Notes: generated by a model not told the origin, from the letters alone. A stretch of DNA of 64,000 bases from Anastrepha obliqua (GCF_027943255.1 NC_072896.1:41566501-41630500); one strand, 5' to 3'; shown: positions 23,800 through 34,830, numbered from the stretch's first letter. Numbers and translations: made by a program.

Positions 23800-24381
23800 G
23801 GGAATACCTGGCTTAACTTTCGATTGCATCCGAATTTTTTGACACAAGGCAGATGAGCTGGCAGACAAGGTACCTGTGAGGTAATTTCCCAGCGAAAAGA
23901 GAGCGTTCGAGGGATCTTCTGATGTTGACAATATCTCAGTTCTCGAATTTCGTGAATGCGTGAGCGAGGCGAGGTATGCATGTTGTGAGATGTGGAATTA
24001 TTTTGAATCATTTTTTCGTCAGTTGTATGGAGGATGAGATGGAATCATCTTATCTTAGCGTCTTCTTTATAGCTGCCCTGCCCTCGCTGGACTAAGATTT
24101 AGACATCTTGGCTCTGACTCTTTGCTCCGCCTTCTGATAAAGAAGGCCTTGATATCAAAAATCTGATGAACTTCATCAGCAGTATAAAGCGTTTAGCACA
24201 ATCGTTCGTAATCCACACATGTATACTCAACCTCACCTCCTTCCCCCGTACCGCCTCCTCTCTCTCCTATCGCCTATCGGTATTCCGCTATCTTACTTCC
24301 TTCGCAATCGAATCACAAAGGATGACTTTGATTTCTTCGTGCAAGTGTGCCCACTCTTTGGGCAACCAATTTAACCTAACC
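23800..24381 (+). mobile_element. LINE 3' remnant (RNase H edge, C terminus, tail)
   Basis: ADELADKVP (RNase H) near 23845, and later CPALAGLRF-like and LDIKNLMNFISSIKRLAQ in mixed frames. The 3' UTR ends gggcaaccaatttaaccta with repeated cctaacc at 24370-24387. A SINE is inserted in this tail. Confidence 0.62.
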
Positions 24382-24395
24382 TAACCCTAGCCCAC

Positions 24396-24691
24396 CGTAG
24401 CCGAATGGGTTGGTGCGTGACTACCATTCGGAATTCTCAGAGAGAACGTAGGTTCGAATCTCGGTGAAACACTAAAATTAAGAAAAACATTTTTTTCTCG
24501 GCAGGCAATGGCAAACCTCCGAGTATATTTCTGCCATGAAAAAGCTCCTCATAAAAAATATCTGCCGTTCGGAGTCGGCTTGAAACTGTAGGACCCTCCA
24601 TTTGTGAAACAACATCAAGACGCACACCACAAATAGGAGGAGGAGCTCGGCCAAACACTCAGAAATGGCGTACGCGCCAATTATATATATA
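24396..24691 (+). repeat. tRNA-derived SINE, best-preserved copy, 14-bp target duplication
   Basis: Pol III promoter in the head: A box tagccgaatgg (24398-24408) and B box ggttcgaatct (24451-24461), about 42 bases apart, as in a tRNA with a long variable arm. The unrelated body runs ggcaggcaatggcaaacctc, gaccctccatttgtgaaaca, gaggaggagctcggccaaac, and ends gcgccaattatatatata. Perfect duplication taaccctagcccac at 24382-24395 and 24692-24705. Confidence 0.95.
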
Positions 24692-24705
24692 TAACCCTAG
24701 CCCAC

Positions 24706-25970
24706 ATGTCTTCAACTAATTCACTTCTTCACCGCTATTTTTTTTCGTTTTTTAGAATCGCATCTTCTTAGGGCTTTGCACAAAGCGAATTTATTAGAGG
24801 TGGTATCGGTAAATCAGCTGATTTATTTTTTTCTTTCGTCATGTCCATGTAGCTGTCAGCTCAGAGTGAAACAAGGCGAATTCATTCTTTGTTTTCTACT
24901 TTGCCTACACATTTCTTTGACAATCAAAGGTACAAAATATTGTTGTTGGTCTAGTGCCAGCACCATTAATGAATGTGCCTTGGTTTTGTAGAAACAAAAT
25001 CAGCTTATTTCATTTCATGCAAAATAAACTTTTTATATTTTCGACATTGTTTAATGACAAAGCAATATATATTTTTTTCTTATAGTTCTCTTGATACTTC
25101 CAAAATTTATGGTCGATAATTTTTACGCCTTTCTTGGGGAACTGAAGAACTTTAAGCCAATTTCAAATTTCTATTTTGGCCAGTGCATATATCGCTGTAG
25201 GTTATATCGCGTTGTTACATTTTCGAAACTCCGGGAAACTGTAAAAATGTTTATGTCATTTACAATGTTGCCACACATATAAAAATGCACTATTGAAATT
25301 ACACACCTTTCAAAGTAATTATTTTTATAGCTTCAATAACTACGATCATTTGTAATGATGGAAACAATGAAAATTTTAACATTTTTTGTTTTTGGAAAAG
25401 TTTATATATAGAAAGTTCATAGTAAATTATATTCATTTTTATCATTAACTTATTTTTTGTAAAAATGGACTTACTCCACTTTCATATGCACAAACCAAAA
25501 AAGTTTTTATGTAAGAATTGCTGTTGATGCCTCACCAAAATGTGGCGTGATAAAGTACCTGAGAATCAAGGTGGACTTTAACTCTGCCGTATAAACTGTA
25601 TATACCAGATACCTTGTATGATAGCATTTTAGTTGGTTTTTAATTTCACACGCAAACTTCAAAATTGCTATTTTCCATTGCTTGTATTTAAATAGAGTTT
25701 GTTTACCTCAGCCTTAAATTCCATCGATTTATAGCACTTCTAAGTCTGCCAATGGTTTCGCATTTCATACACACTGCACTCCCACGCACATGGGTTCGTA
25801 TGTATGTGCATATGCAAGCATGTAAGTGCATGTATGCACACGCACAAAAGTCACACGATTACTACTTTACTTACATTTTCTCCCGCCACGACTTGTCTCC
25901 TCTTCAGTATACTAGTTGGTTGCCTTTTAACTTTGATAAAATGCGCATTACATAGAGTTGTTCATTTCAG
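24706..25970. other. Upstream region of ACOX; no gene recognised
   Basis: Any 5' UTR exon and the promoter of ACOX should lie here or further upstream, but I could not pick them. A cat/tgcatg-rich simple stretch runs from 25795 to 25850. The acceptor ttcatttcag at 25961-25970 ends the region. Confidence 0.4.
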
Positions 25971-25987
25971 TTCCAAAAGCCGGCGAT

Positions 25988-26122
25988 ATGAGCCAGATCC
26001 CGGATACTTCATTCATACCGGATCTTCCAAAAGGACCGCTGTGTAGATATCGCAATCGCGCCAAATTCGATTGGAAGCAGCTTAAATTGATATTTGAAAG
26101 AGAACAGGATTTGCGGATAAAG
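25988..26122 (+). CDS. ACOX3: ACOX exon 1 (coding part)
   Basis: Encodes 45 residues from MSQIPDTSFIPDLPKG to DLRIK. The exon opens at about 25971 after ttcatttcag. The donor AAG|gttggt is weaker than the others in the gene. The following intron is only 67 bp and phase 0, and reading through it gives a stop, so splicing is required. Confidence 0.85.
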
Positions 26123-29100
26123 GTTGGTAATATTTTTTATTTAATTGCTGGCAATATTAAAAACGAAATTATGAATTTTCATTCTGCAGTATAAAGTATG
26201 GAAAATCCTAGAGAGCGATCCACTTTTTTCGAAGCCCAAGACTACACTGCCTGCCGATGAGCAGAAGCACCTCTGTGCTATGCAAGTAAATCGCATGCCA
26301 CATCTAGATCTCATCCCGAAAGAGATCGAACAGAAGAGTTTCGGTGAGAAGACCAAATATTTGATGAGCATAAATGAGGCTTTACACACATACTGTCCGA
26401 GTTTGTCGGTAAAAATCGCCTTGGGTGTAGGACTCTTCAACAATGCAATGCGCGCTATGGGTACCGAACGCCATAAGAAGTATTACGATGCGGCTTGGAA
26501 TCGTGAGCTGATAACATGTTTGGCTATTACCGAGTTGGCGCATGGTAGTAATACGAAAAACATACGCACAACTGCTACATACGATCCCAGCACACAGGAA
26601 TTCATTATCAATACACCAGACTTTGAGGCGGCGAAATGCTGGGTTGGTAATTTGGGCAAAACAGCAACCATCGCCATGACGTTTGCCAATTTATATACGG
26701 CGGATGGTGAAAACCATGGACTGCACGGCTTTTTGATTCCAATACGCGACCCGAATACTCTGCAAGCATATCCAGGCGTGTTGGTTGGAGATATTGGCGA
26801 AAAGATTGGTCTAAATGGCATAGATAATGGTTTTGTAATGTTTTCGAATTACCGCATACCACGCGAAAATCTGCTCAACCGCACTGGTGATGTGACACCT
26901 GAGGGAGTGTACGAAAGCGTTTTTTCTGAGCCCGGTAAAGTGCTGGGTGCTGCCTTGGAATCCTTTTCTGCGGGTCGTATTGGAATCATGCAGGAATCAG
27001 CGAATACGCTTGCAAGCGCAGCCGTGATTGCAGTGCGATATGCCGCACTGAGAAAACAGTTTGGGCCTGAAAAAGACGGACCAGAAGTGGCGATCATAGA
27101 ATATCAGCTTCAAGTGAGTACAGACATGCAAAGGTATATAACGGGTGGGTTTTCAAGATACATAAGTGCATTTTTACAAATAAAACTCAAAAGAATGGAA
27201 GATATTTTCAATATCTGGGATCGGTACGACAATTCAATTTAAATGACCTAAGAAGTCACACATACATACATTCCTTGAAATGATTCGGTTATAAAAACTT
27301 TGTCCCAATAACGCGTTGAAAATGTTGCTTCCATCTTCAGTTTTAAAGAAGTTTTCACCAATAATGCCCCTGGCATGAAACCACAGTAAAAAATGACCTA
27401 ATGACCTTTCTTAGATGCCATTGGATCTTTGATCTACATTTGCAAGCCTCGGGAGAATAGTTTTCATTCCAAATATACAGAAATTGCGTTATTCACCTAC
27501 GCGATAAGCCCAAAATAAGCCCCTTCCCTAAATATGATTCCACGGTAAATTTCCATGATTTATAAACTTTAAAAGGGAGCGAGTCTGTGGGAATTATATT
27601 TAATGAAGTCGGAGTTGAAGAGTTGAAAAACCAGAGATGCAGACAGATGACTATGTACGCTTTGCTTGGGAAATGAATATATGCTGTAATTATCGAGAGA
27701 GTCTATCTACACCGCTTATAAAGTCTTATTACGAAAGCTGAGGAACTGAAACCCGCAATTAACTATCATAATTAATTAGCCATTTCGTTTAGGCCAGGCA
27801 AATCCACCATAGACTAACATTCACCGTACTTGAAATCCTGGAAGATACCCTGGACAAAAAAATTAAATTCGAAGCATGATAGAGTATCAGGTTTCGCCAT
27901 CCGAAGCAAAATTGTGAGAATAATTGCGGTTGCTACTTCACCGGGGACTCGGCAGCAAATTGGGTCCGCTCATTTCACACGTATTCACTCGTCCAATCAG
28001 CAGTTGTTCAGACGGTAACGAAGTAACATTTGCGGAGGTTGTGTTGATTTTTTCTTCATTTCACCAACACGATTTCAGTTTTTTTTTTGTAAACAAACAG
28101 CTGCCATAAGCAAAGAGCCGATTCCTACAAAATTGCTGAGAGTCGGTTAACAGTCTGATGTTGGTCACACGTCTGCATTCTGTGCATCGTAAGTCAAGTC
28201 ACTAAATATACGATGCCCAGTCTAAGCTTGGTATTTCTGAGGAATGTTTGCGGCTATACAAAATGATGAACTCTCATCAGCGATCATAAGTCCCAACAAT
28301 ATTGATAAGAACCACCATGTAAATCTAACTTCCTTGTATAAGAACCTCTCTGAGTGGTACGAAACCAAGCGAAGCTTCAGATAGTTTAACTTACTTTCGT
28401 ATGAATTTTTCAATTCGATATCAGAAAACGTTCGTACTATGCACCAGAACGGCTTTCTTCAGTAGAGAGTAGGAATCAAGAGGAGTTGTACTAGTCTCAA
28501 GCGAGGATAAAAAATGATCTCCTAATAATAAGCCTATGTCACGTCGCTACAAGTAGCTATAACTTTGATGTTGCGAGGGACTTTTTCTAATTAGGAACCG
28601 GCATAAATACCACCAAAAATATAAGCCTTCATTTCAAGCCTAGAATAGATCTTGATAACAGTTGGCACCCTTGTTGGACGAAAAAAATCTACACATTAAA
28701 GGTCTGCTTTTTTGCCGGAACGCACACAATGTCAAAAAAAAGAAGCATTTTCAGGGAGCATTCAAGAGAACTCTTCTTCGATGGATTTATGGCTCTGAGC
28801 ACAGCCAATAATAGGAATCAGTTCTACAAGAAACAAGAATTGGATCAGCGATATGTATGCAATTTACATAAAGAGCGATGGTCCTGTCTAGAAAGCTGCA
28901 GAGCTGCAAAGTATTTTGTGACAAATCCGAACAGAAAATGGTGGAACTTTCCTCTAAGTCTAGGTAGAAAAGACGTTCGGTTTATGATCGGTATTATTAG
29001 AGAACACAATAGACACCACCATTGGAATCATTGAGGACCCGATTTATATGTCTTGCTTAGAGGATCCGGATAGCACAGAGAATTTTCTCTGCAAGTGCAC

Positions 29101-31625
29101 TGCCTTTGCTAGAATTTTGTGTTCCAATGTTATGAGAATGAGAAGCTGGAAAATTCTCACAGAACTAGCTATCTCTGTCTCTGTCTCTGTCTCTATTCTA
29201 TCCTCTATTTTCTATACGTTTAATAAGAATACTCGCTATGTACCTGTATGTATCTCTAAAATATATTTCCTTATTAAAATTTCAAAATTAATTTATGACA
29301 ATTTAGCAATGGCGAATATTCCCCTATCTTGCGGCTGCTGGTGTACTGAAAGTTGCTGTGGCGGAGTTGACCGATATTTACCTCGAAATTATTGAAAGGT
29401 CGCAGAAGGATTCAAACGGATTTGAGTTGTTGGTAAGTTGAACATTTCATTAACTAGGCCTTTAATAACCCTTTAATTTTCATCATTCACTGTATCATTT
29501 AAGTTGAGGGTAAACAAATTTTTGCTTAGAACGGGCAAGTCTAGCTTTGGCTTGCAATGCAATGTTTCATTAACGTTTTCTTTAGTGCTTTACATCTAAG
29601 TCCATTTTGTTCTTTACTTGCACTATTCAATAAATATAATTAATTTAATTGTGAACTAATTTTGCTGTTTAGAATACTTTTTCGGTTACATTTCCAATAT
29701 AAATTGAATTCGCCGTAGCCGAATGGGTTGGCGCGTTACTACCGTTTGAAAGTGCACAGCTTCGAAGCTCCTTGCATGAAACACCAAATGATAGAAAAAG
29801 TTTTTTCAAATAGCAGTCGTCACTCGGAAGGCAAAGGCTAACCACCGACTGTATTTCTGCCATGACAGAGTTTCTCGTAATAAACCATCTGCTGTTTGGA
29901 TTCGGCTTAAAATTATAGGTCCCTCCATTTGTACAACAATATCAAGACGCATCCCACAAATTGGACGTGGAGCTCGGCCAAACACGCAATAGAGGGTGTA
30001 TATAAGGATTAATTACAAGTATGAAGTCATTTTCGTAAAACGTTTTGTTTTATTAACAAAAATCATTTTACAAAACTCTGAATTACTCATTTTTTTTAGG
30101 AAATCGAGTATAACTTTATGGCTACGCGATATTGAATAAGCCTTGATTTTGATGTAGAGTTTTCCTTAGATTAGTTAGATGAGGAAGGGGTGATCTCGCA
30201 CTATCTGTGACATTTTCTGCTATATCCAGGCATATTTTTACTATTTTAGATGGACAATTTTCTATTGAATAGGAAGATGTCAGTTCTTGCGGAAATCAGG
30301 GATCTTAATTTTTGAAAATTACACACTGGTTTTAGGAGAGATAAGCACATATTTCACCCGCGGCATCACAATGGATTATGAGCCTAAGTGTGTCACAGAG
30401 TACAACCGCTTCAATCTAAGCTAAATTAGTTAGGCTGATTTGGACTTGCTTAGTCTTCATGCGCAACTAAGTAGCTTGTGGAAGTGGGTCATACAACTTT
30501 AGGTAACGAAATGGGTCCGTGCTGCACCTTTTCTGGCTTAGACGTTTTTTGTTTGGCTTTATTTCATGAATTTAATTACATTTGGTTTTATTTCTTTCAT
30601 ACGATTATATATAGTACCTACGACTTAAGCATTTGGTTTAATGAACTATTCTCCAAATTACAGACCCAAATTGTTTCGGAAATTCACGCTGTTATTTCCT
30701 CTTCGAAACCACTGATGACATGGACAGCGAGAGATGCAATTCAGGAAGCGCGAGAAGCTTGTGGAGGTCATGGCTATTTGAAAGCCTCCAAGCTGGGCGA
30801 TCTGCGCAACGATCACGATCCGAGTGTCACCTACGAAGGCGATAACAACGTGCTCGGCCAACAAGCTTCCAACTGGCTTCTGCGTCAATGGAACGGCACC
30901 ATTGAAAGCCCAGTGGGCACTGCAAATTTCTTAAAAAATCGAGGCGACATTCTCCAACACACCTACGAGAATATCTTGCGTGAAAGTCCAATCGAATCTA
31001 TGGATTGTGAGTGAAATGTGGATAACTGTATTATATATTGTACTGAATTTCATTCTACTTTCCACTTTTTTTAGTTGTCCTTCATTGCTACGAATGGATG
31101 CTATGCTACCTAGTGGATAAGACGTCAAAACGCGTGGCCCAGGATATAAAAGCGGGCGCACACCGCTTCGATGCGCGCAACAATTCGCAGGTTTATGGTG
31201 CGCGGGACTTGTCGTTGGCCTATGCCGAATACTTTGCCTTGAGTCGTTTCAGGCAACGTTTTCGTCGATTGAACGTTAACACCGAACTATCACAGGTGCT
31301 AGAACTCCTTTTCGCTGTCTACTCCATGTGGTGTATTGATCGTCACATGACCACGTTCTACGTGGGGGGATTTGCAAAATCGGCATCTTTTGCGGAAGCG
31401 GTACGTGCACGTTTGCTTTCTAAATGTAGCGAACTCAAGGAATCGTCAGTATCGGTGGCGGACGCTTTGGCACCACCCGATTTCGCATTGAATTCGGTCA
31501 TTGCCAAATCCGATGGACTTTTGTACGAGAATCTACAAAGTGAATTTATGACCAATAAGGGCGCATTTGAGCGGCCTTCTTGGTGGAAAGATATTATTAT
31601 TCCTCAAGTGAAGTCGAAGCTTTAA
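25988..31625 (+). CDS. ACOX3: Peroxisomal acyl-CoA oxidase, ACOX3-like, five coding exons
   Basis: FAD-dependent oxidase for the first step of peroxisomal beta-oxidation: acyl-CoA to trans-2-enoyl-CoA, with electrons passed to O2 to give H2O2. Exons 25988-26122, 26190-27113, 29307-29432, 30664-31006 and 31075-31625 join in frame to 692 residues, close to the roughly 700 of vertebrate ACOX3. Visible landmarks are the N-terminal PDLPKGPL/YRNRAKFDW block, the flavin-site segment ITELAHGSN (about residues 158-166), GDVTPEG, FGPEKDGPE, EACGGHGY (426-433) and YEGDN, whose Glu (about 453) is the expected catalytic base by homology to FEGEN of ACOX1. The C terminus is SKL, a PTS1 peroxisomal import signal. 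The first ATG lies 17 bases after a good 3' splice site (ttcatttcag, ending 25970), so a 5' UTR exon probably lies upstream. No frameshift or stop is present. Exons 4 and 5 are duplicated at 36581-37542. The family call is secure; ACOX3 rather than another ACOX is from remembered similarity. Confidence 0.93.
26190..27113 (+). CDS. ACOX3: ACOX exon 2
   Basis: Encodes 308 residues (46-353), from YKVWKILESDPLFSKP to VAIIEYQLQ. It follows acceptor attctgcag and ends at CAA|gtgagt, phase 0. It contains the N-terminal helical domain and most of the flavin and substrate domain (ITELAHGSN, DFEAAKCWVGN, GLHGFLIPIRDP, LNGIDNGFVMF). The frame stays open past the donor to 27242 by chance, but that read-through matches nothing in the family. 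Confidence 0.93.
27920..28150 (+). mobile_element. MITE copy B (same family as 9823-10112)
   Basis: Shares tcatttcacacgtattcact, cagacggtaacgaagtaaca and the following caccaacacga..cagttt order with copies A and C. Both terminal repeats have decayed. Confidence 0.55.
28750..29220 (+). mobile_element. LINE C-terminal remnant in ACOX intron 2
   Basis: Plus strand reads NRKWWNFPLSLGRKDVRFMI and GIIREHN, then after a shift CLEDPDSTENFLCKCTAFAR (zinc knuckle). It ends near a (tctctg)n run at 29172-29196. Confidence 0.75.
29307..29432 (+). CDS. ACOX3: ACOX exon 3 (42 codons)
   Basis: A small exon bounded by tgacaatttag| and TTG|gtaagt, phase 0 at both ends. It encodes QWRIFPYLAAAGVLKVAV through SNGFELL. 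It supplies exactly the segment the family has between EYQLQ (exon 2) and the EIHA..SKP helix (exon 4); human ACOX3 has QQWRLLPYLAA here. It has no ATG-started frame of its own in the correct phase and is flanked by LINE and SINE debris, so gene finders may skip it. Confidence 0.9.
29710..30020 (+). repeat. tRNA-derived SINE copy, diverged
   Basis: Starts tcgccgtagccgaatgggtt. The B box is mutated (gcttcgaagct). The body ggtccctccatttgtacaac and gagctcggccaaacac are clear; the end is ggtgtatataaggattaatt. No clear target duplication, so it is older than 24396-24691. Confidence 0.85.
30360..30440 (+). mobile_element. Solo LINE 3' tail
   Basis: cggcatcacaatggattatg then cctaagtgtgtcac parallels the 3' UTR of the LINE at 17211-18103 (tatcacaatggacct, gtctaagtgtgtc). 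Confidence 0.5.
30664..31006 (+). CDS. ACOX3: ACOX exon 4 (unit 1)
   Basis: Encodes TQIVSEIHAVISSSKPLMTW through ESPIESMD, with EACGGHGY and the YEGDN catalytic segment. Acceptor ctccaaattacag|, donor GATT|gtgagt, phase 1. It lies 145 bp inside the left edge of the 5,917-bp duplicated unit. Confidence 0.92.
31075..31625 (+). CDS. ACOX3: ACOX exon 5 (unit 1), ends in SKL
   Basis: Terminal coding exon after acceptor actttttttag|, completing a split Phe codon. It encodes VLHCYEWMLCYLVDKTSKR through IIPQVKSKL and TAA. It carries the C-terminal oxidase domain (YGARDLSLAYAEYFALSRF, APPDFALNS) and the PTS1 tripeptide. The intron before it is 68 bp. Confidence 0.93.
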
Positions 31626-32215
31626 AAGAACTCCCGAATGGGGATAAGCAAATACATACTAAATATGCGAGTATATTGCATTTTCCTAGTGTAGATCCTT
31701 TTTACGAAACAAGTAACTGTACTGTATTGCAATGTAATGTGTGCGTGAATCTAGGAGGTGATTGTGTCTGTGTAGAAACTATTGTAAAACTGATAATAAT
31801 AATTATAGTGATGTCTATGATAACGGTACGTGCTAATATTTTTGTGGCTTCACATTTTTACATATGGAATCGATTTGATATGAGAATTTACCAAGTAAAT
31901 AAATATGTATGTCATTCATAGTGCATAAACATACAAATATGTACATATATTTATCTAATTAAATTTACATTACCGCTGATGTATTTCGTAAAACAATTTT
32001 TGTAACATACCTGTGTTGGAATTGTTATTACCGTTAGTGAATGCGGCTGAAAAATACGTATTCTGTATCTGTTAAACCTTTAAATCCATTAAAGATTTTA
32101 ACCGAAATGAAATTGTGTTCTTTATTTAATTTTGAGAAAGTCATCATTTTGAATATTTTTGACCCCACAAGTGGCTCACACAACATACATAAAAGACATG
32201 CCATACATTGAGCAT
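31626..32215 (+). other. ACOX 3' flank
   Basis: AT-rich 3' UTR and spacer with the AATAAA at 31898. The frame at 31580-31921 overlaps the end of exon 5 in another phase and is not a gene. Duplicated at 37543-38132. Confidence 0.6.
31898..31903 (+). promoter_or_regulatory. Candidate poly(A) signal of ACOX (unit 1)
   Basis: AATAAA 273 bases after the stop codon in AT-rich sequence. It is the first canonical hexamer I see after the stop. The copy in unit 2 is at 37815-37820. No transcript evidence is available. Confidence 0.4.
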
Positions 32216-33429
32216 TGGGGTGTAAAGTGGTTTTAGAAATCTGTGGAAGCAGCTATCTGCAATCTTTTAAACCTTCCCAAATGTCTTGTTTTTCGTCTGT
32301 CATTTATCAACAATATTCAGTTCATTGTTTGTTACGTTTTATACAACAATGCATTTTCGTCGCTCTTAAAAATGTCGAATTTCGTGTCTTCAAACTACAA
32401 TTTACGGACATCGTTGATTTTCTGTTATCAATTGATGAAAAACGCTTCTCAAGCTCATCAAACGCTTATAGAAGCTTATGGTGGATATGCTCTAAGTAGA
32501 GCACAGTGCTGGAGAACGAGGACCGTGGCCGGCCACCGAAAAAGTTTGAGGACGCCGAATTGCAAGCATTGTTGGATGAAGATGTTGGTCAAACGCAAGA
32601 AATGATGGCAGAACAATTGGGAGTGATCCAAAAAACCATTTCCAAACGTTTGAAAGACATGGGCTTGATTTTAAAGGCCGGAAGATGAGTGCCGCATGAA
32701 CTAACTGAAAGGCAGCAAGAGAACCGAAAAGCCACTTGTGAAATGCTGCTCTCCCGGTTCAAAAGGAAGTTACGGGTGCATCGAATCGTTACGGGTGATG
32801 AAAACTGGGTGTATTTCTCCAGTCCCAAGCGTAAAGGATCGTATGGTCCGCCCGGCCACAAGTCAAAAACAACGGCCAAACCAAATCGCTTCGACCGCAA
32901 TGCAATGCTGTGTGTTTTCTGGGATCAGCGTGGTATGATTTGGTACGAGCTATTAAAACAAGGTGAAACAGTTGCCGGTGCACGCTACTAACGACAATTG
33001 GCCGATTTGAATAGCGCTATATACCGAAAACGCCCAGAATATGCCGATGGCGTCAGAAAGAAATTTTTCTTGATGACAATGCACCACATCGAATAAGAGC
33101 GACCCGGGAATTGGTGGAGACGTACGATTGGGAACCGCTGGTGTATGCGGCTTACTCACCAGACTTGGCGCCTTCCGATTATCATGGATGGGCCACGCAC
33201 TTTCCGAGCAGCGCTTCAATTCTCACGAAAAAGCCAAAAAATGGCTCGATGATTGGTTTGCGGCCAAAGGCGGCCAATTTTTTTGCCGCGGCATCCACAA
33301 ATTGCCTGAGAGATGGGAAAAATGTGTTGCTAGCGATGGCTATTATTTTGAAGATTCAATTTGTAACCATTTTTTGTTAATTAACGTTTGAAATTGAATA
33401 AAAGTCTCATTTCATAGGTATATACCTGG
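32216..33429 (+). pseudogene. Mariner, mauritiana (Mos1) type, inactive (unit 1)
   Basis: Approx. 1.2 kb. The transposase starts MSNFVSSNYNLRTSLIFCYQ (32372) and runs through KKFEDAELQALLDED, VPHELTERQ, HRIVTGDENWVYFSSPKRK (first Asp), MLCVFWDQRGMIWYELLKQG, FFLDDNAPHR (second Asp), AAYSPDLAPSDYH (third Asp), GIHKLPERWEKCVASDGYYF to TGA at 33391. All three catalytic Asp codons remain. It is dead through a deletion near 32505, TGA at 32686, TAA at 32989 and frameshifts near 33065 and 33190. The right end reads cctgg|ta (33429); the left end is weak (ggggtgtaaagt, 32217). Confidence 0.9.
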
Positions 33430-33699
33430 TATAAACCTATTCAATTTCTATTCTCACCTCCATATCGTACACCTTGATAACCTGGGTTTGGAGTTTAGAA
33501 TTTGCGTTCATATGGAAATATTTAGTTCTATTACTGAAAACTCAATAAAACGTTCAAATCGATACTAGGCCGTATGTTCCATTCGGGACAGAAGGAATGC
33601 GGGATGATAGAGTATTTATGGGATAAATAAAAAGACCGCATACCACCTTTATTTTTTTATTTAAAAAGTTCAGAGAACAACCGTCAGGTGACGCTCTAA

Positions 33700-34830
33700 A
33701 TCAACTGATAACAACACTTCAGATGAAATTGTGGGCCCATCGAGGATGATGAACGTATTGGTAGGTCGTCGACATTGATAACTGATGAAAACATCAATAA
33801 AGTGAAAGAAAAGTTGATCAATTACCGCTAATTTACATTCATATAGCTGGCAGAGGACTTCAACATTGTTTATGGATCTGTTCAGAACATTAAAGTAAAT
33901 GATTTGGGCTTGCGTCGTGATGGGTTTGCAAAGTTGGTCTCAATAGACTTGAATTTCATGCAAAACAGGGACTGCGTTGATATCGAGCATGTGAAGGCAC
34001 CCTGCACGACACTAACCACCTTTTCATATGCCCCATCAAACCCACTCATCTATCACTTTAGCACGCACCCATCCAACCCACTCTCCCTCTGGACCCAACC
34101 TGTCGAAACAGCAAGTTTCCTGGGCCTACTGTTAGATGAGCTAGACGGAGACGACCGGTGATTTACACTACACTGACAGGGCTATGTATACTGCTACAAC
34201 AACATATCGTCAAAGACATGATTTCCGAGGATGAATCCGGCTCAACATGCATCAAACCCGGTACTACTGGAGACGACTATGTACGGTACTATGCTTACGA
34301 CACGCAATCCAGACACCAGGCGAGAGAGTGGACAGGTCCGAATGAAATAAGACTAAGAACCATCTTATTTTCAGTTCAAAGCGATGTTCAAAGGCATTCT
34401 ACACCATGAATTTATGGCAGAAGGTCAGACAGTTTGGGCATTTTTGAGACGTTTACGTGAAGCAATTCGCCAAAAAAGAAAGGATTTTTGGGAAAAGAAA
34501 TCGTGGATTTTTCTCCATGACAACACACCGTCGCACATCCCAACATTATCCATTAATTTGTGACAAAGAACGAAACTAATACCATTAAAATACCGCAGCT
34601 ATCGAATACACCTGTGATATTTTATTCTGTTTGACCGAGTCGAAAGTCCACACGTTTTAACAGTTAAAAGCAAATAGTGGAAAAATCGAAGAAAACTCTG
34701 ATGACTATACTGAAAATAGATTTCTAGAAATGTTTCGAGTGCTGGATAAAACGCTGTGCGTTGCAGTTGATGAGGAGTACTTTGAAGGCGATCATTTTCT
34801 GAATATATTCTGTAACTTTTTGTTCAAGGT
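33700..34830 (+). pseudogene. Second mariner, interrupted by a ~220-bp insert (unit 1)
   Basis: Plus strand: IEDDERIGRSSTLITDENIN, VYGSVQNIKVNDLGLRRDGF (33740-33930) and NFMQNRDCVDIEHVK. Then foreign sequence from about 33995 to 34215, then TGDDYVRYYAYDTQSRHQAR (first Asp, 34270), HHEFMAEGQTV, LREAIRQKRKDFWEKKS, LHDNTPSHIP (second Asp) and a decayed C terminus with CFECWIKRC and EYFEGDHF (34735-34800). The YSPDLAPCD region is lost. Duplicated at 39617-40747. Confidence 0.82.
33995..34215 (+). repeat. Unnamed short repeat inserted in mariner
   Basis: Opens near gcaccctgcacgacactaac. Its one open frame reads LWTQPVETASFLGLLLDELD; it ends tatactgctacaacaacata. Mariner homology stops before it and resumes after it. 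I recall similar sequence being dispersed in tephritid DNA but cannot classify it. Confidence 0.5.

Larger units (their letters stand above)
27114..29306 (+). other. ACOX intron 2 (2,193 bp)
   Basis: Phase 0 intron from gtgagt to tttatgacaatttag. It holds a MITE-family copy (27920-28150) and a LINE remnant (28750-29220). The rest shows no motif. Confidence 0.85.
29433..30663 (+). other. ACOX intron 3 (1,231 bp)
   Basis: Phase 0 intron containing a diverged SINE and a LINE tail. The left edge of the tandem duplication (30519) lies 145 bp before exon 4. Confidence 0.85.

Noticed and set aside
24396..24470. Possible tRNA gene
   Set aside because: A and B boxes are present, but the acceptor stem does not close and the sequence continues into the repeated SINE body.
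27114..27242. Open extension of ACOX exon 2 to a stop at 27242
   Set aside because: gtgagt donor at 27114 and the matching exon 3 at 29307 explain the protein; the extension matches nothing.
29172..29196. tctctg repeats as a possible array
   Set aside because: Simple microsatellite with no spacers. No CRISPR-like repeat-spacer pattern exists in the window.
30478..31014. 178-codon frame starting in ACOX intron 3 (and its 184-codon equivalent at 36377-36931)
   Set aside because: The first 60 or so codons are intron read-through before a good acceptor at 30661-30663. Family homology begins exactly at the splice site.
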